The notes beneath the pieces were generated by a model. That model made no database searches, was not told where the DNA came from, and saw only the letters and a list, made by a program, of their open reading frames with translations. This document shows, piece by piece, positions 61,282 to 64,000 of a stretch of 64,000 nucleotides of DNA. Source of the DNA: Nocardioides sp. (GTDB lineage Bacteria; Actinomycetota; Actinomycetes; Propionibacteriales; Nocardioidaceae); assembly GCA_037045645.1 (NCBI GenBank), contig JBAOIH010000004.1:62001-126000 (forward strand), given 5' to 3'. The position numbers and the translations under genes are program-made. Every line of letters starts with the position of its first letter. Position 1 is the stretch's first letter.

Positions 61282-62562
61282 CTAGGACAACCTCGGCGTC
61301 AGCGGGAGAGGGCGCGTGAAAGAACCGTAGCGTCGTGTCGGATTCGCGCCGATCGACTGCGCCGATGCGGCCGTTCGCTTGCGAGGGGAGGACTTCCCGG
61401 CGGTCTTCTTCCCGGCGGTCTTCTTTGCAGCGGGCTTCTTTGTCGGCGCCTTCTTCGTGGGCCGAGCAGTCTTCTTCGGCGGTCCAGCGAAGTCGCGACC
61501 ACTCCACTCGTCGAGCCACTCGTCGAGCGTCACCCAGGTCGTCGTACGCGCCCCGCGCCCGGTCAGCATGCCCAGGTGGCCACCCGGCACCACCTCGAAC
61601 CGTACGTCCGCAGATCCCGTCAGCAGCGGCACGACGGCCTTCACGGAGGCGAGTGGTGCGATGCCGTCGTGGGCTCCGCCGAAGACCAGCACGGGGACCT
61701 TGACCCGGGCCAGCGAGATCGTCCGATCGCCGAGGTCGAAGGAACCGCCCGCGAGGGCGTTCTTCTTCACGAACCGGTGATAGACCTGCCCGAAACTGCG
61801 ACCCGGATAGGCGAGCATGTTGTCGGTGAAGCGCTCGACCGCCTCGATCTGAGCCAGGAACTCTCGATCGTCGAGATTCTGCAGTTTGGCGAGCGGCTTC
61901 ATCACCACCTTGTGGATCGACGCAGTCTGGAAGGCCACCCGTACCAAGGGTTTGGGGATCCCGCCGAGAAGTCGGTACGCAGCCGTCAGCGCGCCACGGC
62001 CGTCGGTGAGGTTGAGCAGCGGCCGGACTGGCGCCATCATCGGCACCTTCGTGACATCGAACGGCGACCCCACCAGGCTGACTGACGCGATCGGCAGGCT
62101 CGGGTCATCGGCTGCGGTGAGCATCGAGAAGATGCCGCCCAGCGACCAGCCGACCACGTGCACGGGTCGTCCGCCCGCATGCGCGGAGGCCGTACGGATG
62201 GCGTTCGGCACCACCTCGTCGATCCAGTGCTCCATGCCCAGCGACCGGTTGCGGAAGGCGACCTCGCCATATTCCACGAGGTAGGTCGGACGGCCACCCT
62301 GCACCAGGTGTTCGACCAGGGAGCAGCCGCGGCGCAGGTCGAAGCAGAGCGACGGGGCGGCCAGCGGCGTCACCAGCAGGACCGGATCGCCGTGGCTCTC
62401 CACCTCCGCGAGCGGGCGGTAGTGGTAGGCCTCCCAGAGGTCGCCGTCCTCGATCAGGGTCCGCGGCATCGGACGCAGATCGGCGAGTCCGCCGTACAGG
62501 AGCGTGTGTGCGATGTTGCCGGCGGCAGCGACGACCTGATCGGGCTTGGGGATCAGATCCAT
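61282..62562 (-). CDS. PHA-synthase-like alpha/beta hydrolase with histone-H1-like basic tail
   Basis: The 426-residue protein follows the PhaC-like pattern (PVLLVTPLAAPSLCFDLRRGCSLVEHLVQGGRPTYLVEYGE, MEHWIDEVVPNAIR). The nucleophile box is GWSLGG with Ser140 in place of the Cys of true PHA synthases. The likely acid lies in FGGAHDGIAPL and His in VPGGHLGML. After residue 360 a Lys/Ala/Pro-rich tail (KKTARPTKKAPTKKPAAKK and KTAGKKTAGKSSPRKR) resembles histone H1 or PhaF-type DNA-binding tails. It may be a depolymerase or esterase tethered to nucleic acid or granules. Confidence 0.8.
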   Translation of the reverse strand: MDLIPKPDQVVAAAGNIAHTLLYGGLADLRPMPRTLIEDGDLWEAYHYRPLAEVESHGDPVLLVTPLAAPSLCFDLRRGCSLVEHLVQGGRPTYLVEYGEVAFRNRSLGMEHWIDEVVPNAIRTASAHAGGRPVHVVGWSLGGIFSMLTAADDPSLPIASVSLVGSPFDVTKVPMMAPVRPLLNLTDGRGALTAAYRLLGGIPKPLVRVAFQTASIHKVVMKPLAKLQNLDDREFLAQIEAVERFTDNMLAYPGRSFGQVYHRFVKKNALAGGSFDLGDRTISLARVKVPVLVFGGAHDGIAPLASVKAVVPLLTGSADVRFEVVPGGHLGMLTGRGARTTTWVTLDEWLDEWSGRDFAGPPKKTARPTKKAPTKKPAAKKTAGKKTAGKSSPRKRTAASAQSIGANPTRRYGSFTRPLPLTPRLS

Positions 62563-62641
62563 GTCAGCAATCTATCCGGGGTTCGGTGCCACCCCGAGGG
62601 GTGGCCTTCCCGTGCCCGCCGAAGCCTGCTAGAGAGTCCTC

Positions 62642-64000
62642 ATGAAGTGGACCACTGCCGCTGCGAGCGGTGCTGCCGCGCTGGGTGCTATTGCCGTACG
62701 GGACCTCACGCAGAAGAAGCATGCGATCAGACGCAACTTCCCCGTGGTGGGCAACCTGCGCTACCTGCTGGAGCGGGTGGGTCCGGAGTTGCGCCAATAC
62801 ATCGTGACCAGCAACGACGAGGAGCGACCGTTCAGCCGCGACCAACGCGCGTGGATCTACCAATCGGCCAAGCGGTTGGACAACTACGTCGGCTTCGGCA
62901 CCGACAACGACATCGAACACCTCGACGGCTACCCGATCATCAAACATCGCACGTTCATCGGTGAGGGCGTCACGCTCGGTCGGCAACTGCATGGCAGCGT
63001 GCCGATCCCTGCGGCCAAGGTGCTCGGAGGTCCGCGCGGTCGCGCGAAGGCGTTCCGCCCGGAGTCGGTCATCAACGTGTCCGCCATGTCGTTCGGGTCG
63101 ATGTCCTCGGCCGCGATCGAGGCCCTCAACAAGGGCGTCAAACTCGCCGGAGCGATGCACAACACGGGCGAGGGAGGCATGTCCAACCACCACCAGCAGG
63201 GCGGCGGTCTGGTGTATCAGATCGGGACGGCGTACTTCGGCTGCCGTGACGAGCAGGGACGCTTCTCGCTCGACAGGCTGGTGGAGCGCATCGCGGACGC
63301 GCCGGTCAAGGCGATCGAGATCAAGCTCTCCCAGGGCGCCAAACCGGGGCTGGGCGGCATGCTGCCCGGCGCCAAGGTTTCGGCCGAGATCGCGCAGATC
63401 CGCGGCATCCCGGAGGGCAAGGACTGCGCCTCACCGTCGCGGCACACGGCGTTCCACAACACCGACTCCATGCTCGACTTCGTCGAGATGGTGGCCGAGG
63501 GGACCGGATTGCCGGTCGGGATCAAGTCCGCCGTCGGCAACCTCGAGTTCTGGCACCTGCTCGCCGAGGGCATGGCCGATCGTCAGCGGGGCGTGGACTT
63601 CATCACCGTCGACGGCGGCGAGGGTGGCACCGGTGCGGCGCCGCTGGTGTTCTCGGATTCGGTCGCCTTCCCGTTCCGGATCGGCTTCTCCAAGGTGCAC
63701 CGGATCTTCACCGACGCCGGACTGGCCGACGACGTGGTCTTCATCGGCTCGGGCAAGTTGGGGGTCCCGGAGAACGCTGTGGTCGCGTTCGCCTTGGGAG
63801 TCGACATGATCAACGTCGCGCGTGAGGCGATGATGGCGATCGGGTGCATCCAGGCGCAGAAGTGCCACACCGACCATTGCCCGACCGGTGTTGCCACCCA
63901 GAATGACTGGCTCGTGCGCGGTCTCGATCCGGACCTGAAGTCCGTACGCCTGGCGAACTACATCACCTCCTTGCGCCGTGACCTGCTGAAGGTGTCCGAG
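62642..64000 (+). CDS. FMN-binding glutamate synthase family protein (partial, runs off right edge)
   Basis: At least 453 residues are present. An N-terminal hydrophobic segment (4-20) precedes the glutamate-synthase central-domain TIM barrel: SVINVSAMSFGSMSSAAIEALNKG, HNTGEGGMSNHHQQGG, IEIKLSQGAKPGLGGMLPG, FITVDGGEGGTGAAPLVFSD, GSGKLG and INVAREAMMAIGCIQAQKCHTDHCPTGVATQ. The last holds the Cys cluster that binds the iron-sulfur centre in GltB. There is no glutaminase domain, so it is a stand-alone archaeal-type relative whose reaction is not settled. The 3' end is missing. Confidence 0.88.
   Translation, partial: MKWTTAAASGAAALGAIAVRDLTQKKHAIRRNFPVVGNLRYLLERVGPELRQYIVTSNDEERPFSRDQRAWIYQSAKRLDNYVGFGTDNDIEHLDGYPIIKHRTFIGEGVTLGRQLHGSVPIPAAKVLGGPRGRAKAFRPESVINVSAMSFGSMSSAAIEALNKGVKLAGAMHNTGEGGMSNHHQQGGGLVYQIGTAYFGCRDEQGRFSLDRLVERIADAPVKAIEIKLSQGAKPGLGGMLPGAKVSAEIAQIRGIPEGKDCASPSRHTAFHNTDSMLDFVEMVAEGTGLPVGIKSAVGNLEFWHLLAEGMADRQRGVDFITVDGGEGGTGAAPLVFSDSVAFPFRIGFSKVHRIFTDAGLADDVVFIGSGKLGVPENAVVAFALGVDMINVAREAMMAIGCIQAQKCHTDHCPTGVATQNDWLVRGLDPDLKSVRLANYITSLRRDLLKVSE

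Overview
The window is high-GC DNA from an actinobacterium, most likely a Nocardioides-like member of the Propionibacteriales. Supporting evidence: mycothiol glycosyltransferase MshA, the SenX3/RegX3/PhoU phosphate module, CarD, an F420 reductase, an RmlC-RmlD fusion, ESX/DUF1023-type proteins, and many GTG starts with four-base stop/start overlaps. There are about 50 genes, one tRNA-Thr(TGT), no rRNA and no CRISPR array.

Layout. 1-5.8 kb: a secreted alpha/beta-hydrolase relative running off the left edge, then dTDP-rhamnose genes (rmlCD, rmlB, rmlA) broken by many one-base indels. 5.9-7.2 kb: an ESX-like protein and a DUF1023-type protein that lacks its hydrolase domain. 7.2-11.6 kb: a VanZ-gmd-gmd-like operon, galE and a lipoprotein amidase. 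11.8-18 kb: F420 reductase, acyl-CoA dehydrogenases, a crotonase, and a divergent pterin-binding/RibD-type pair. 18-23 kb: secreted and membrane proteins and a large metzincin protease. 23-27.3 kb: typA with a relic of its own 3' end beside it, a DUF559 gene enclosed by 70-bp inverted repeats, and an SDR gene. 27.3-30.3 kb: an RNase H fusion, an M4 protease with a fused emfourin-like domain, and a racemase. 30.3-43.8 kb: core genes mshA-ybjN, regX3-senX3/phoU, gpmA, lpqE-like, carD, ispD-ispF, cysS and rlmB. 43.8-51.6 kb: a Ser/Thr kinase with a propeller-like extracellular region, a membrane phosphoesterase, two frameshifted surface proteins and a DUF4032 gene. 51.7-64 kb: tRNA-Thr, pdxY, a GMC oxidoreductase-SSADH pair, an XRE regulator, a LigB-type dioxygenase, an MFS-PLP decarboxylase-UDG operon, a PHA-synthase-like hydrolase with a histone-H1-like tail, and a glutamate-synthase-like gene running off the right edge.

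The genes cover cell-envelope sugar supply (dTDP-rhamnose, GDP-deoxyhexose, UDP-galactose), phosphate sensing, isoprenoid and mycothiol synthesis, and lipid or alcohol catabolism. The most unusual items are: a nucleophile-less hydrolase with a three-Asp-box domain inserted in it; a palindromic repeat family found in tandem at 11.6 kb and also in frame inside cysS; the inverted-repeat-bounded DUF559 gene; and the insertion-type frameshifts packed into the rml genes, which look more like consensus error than gene decay.
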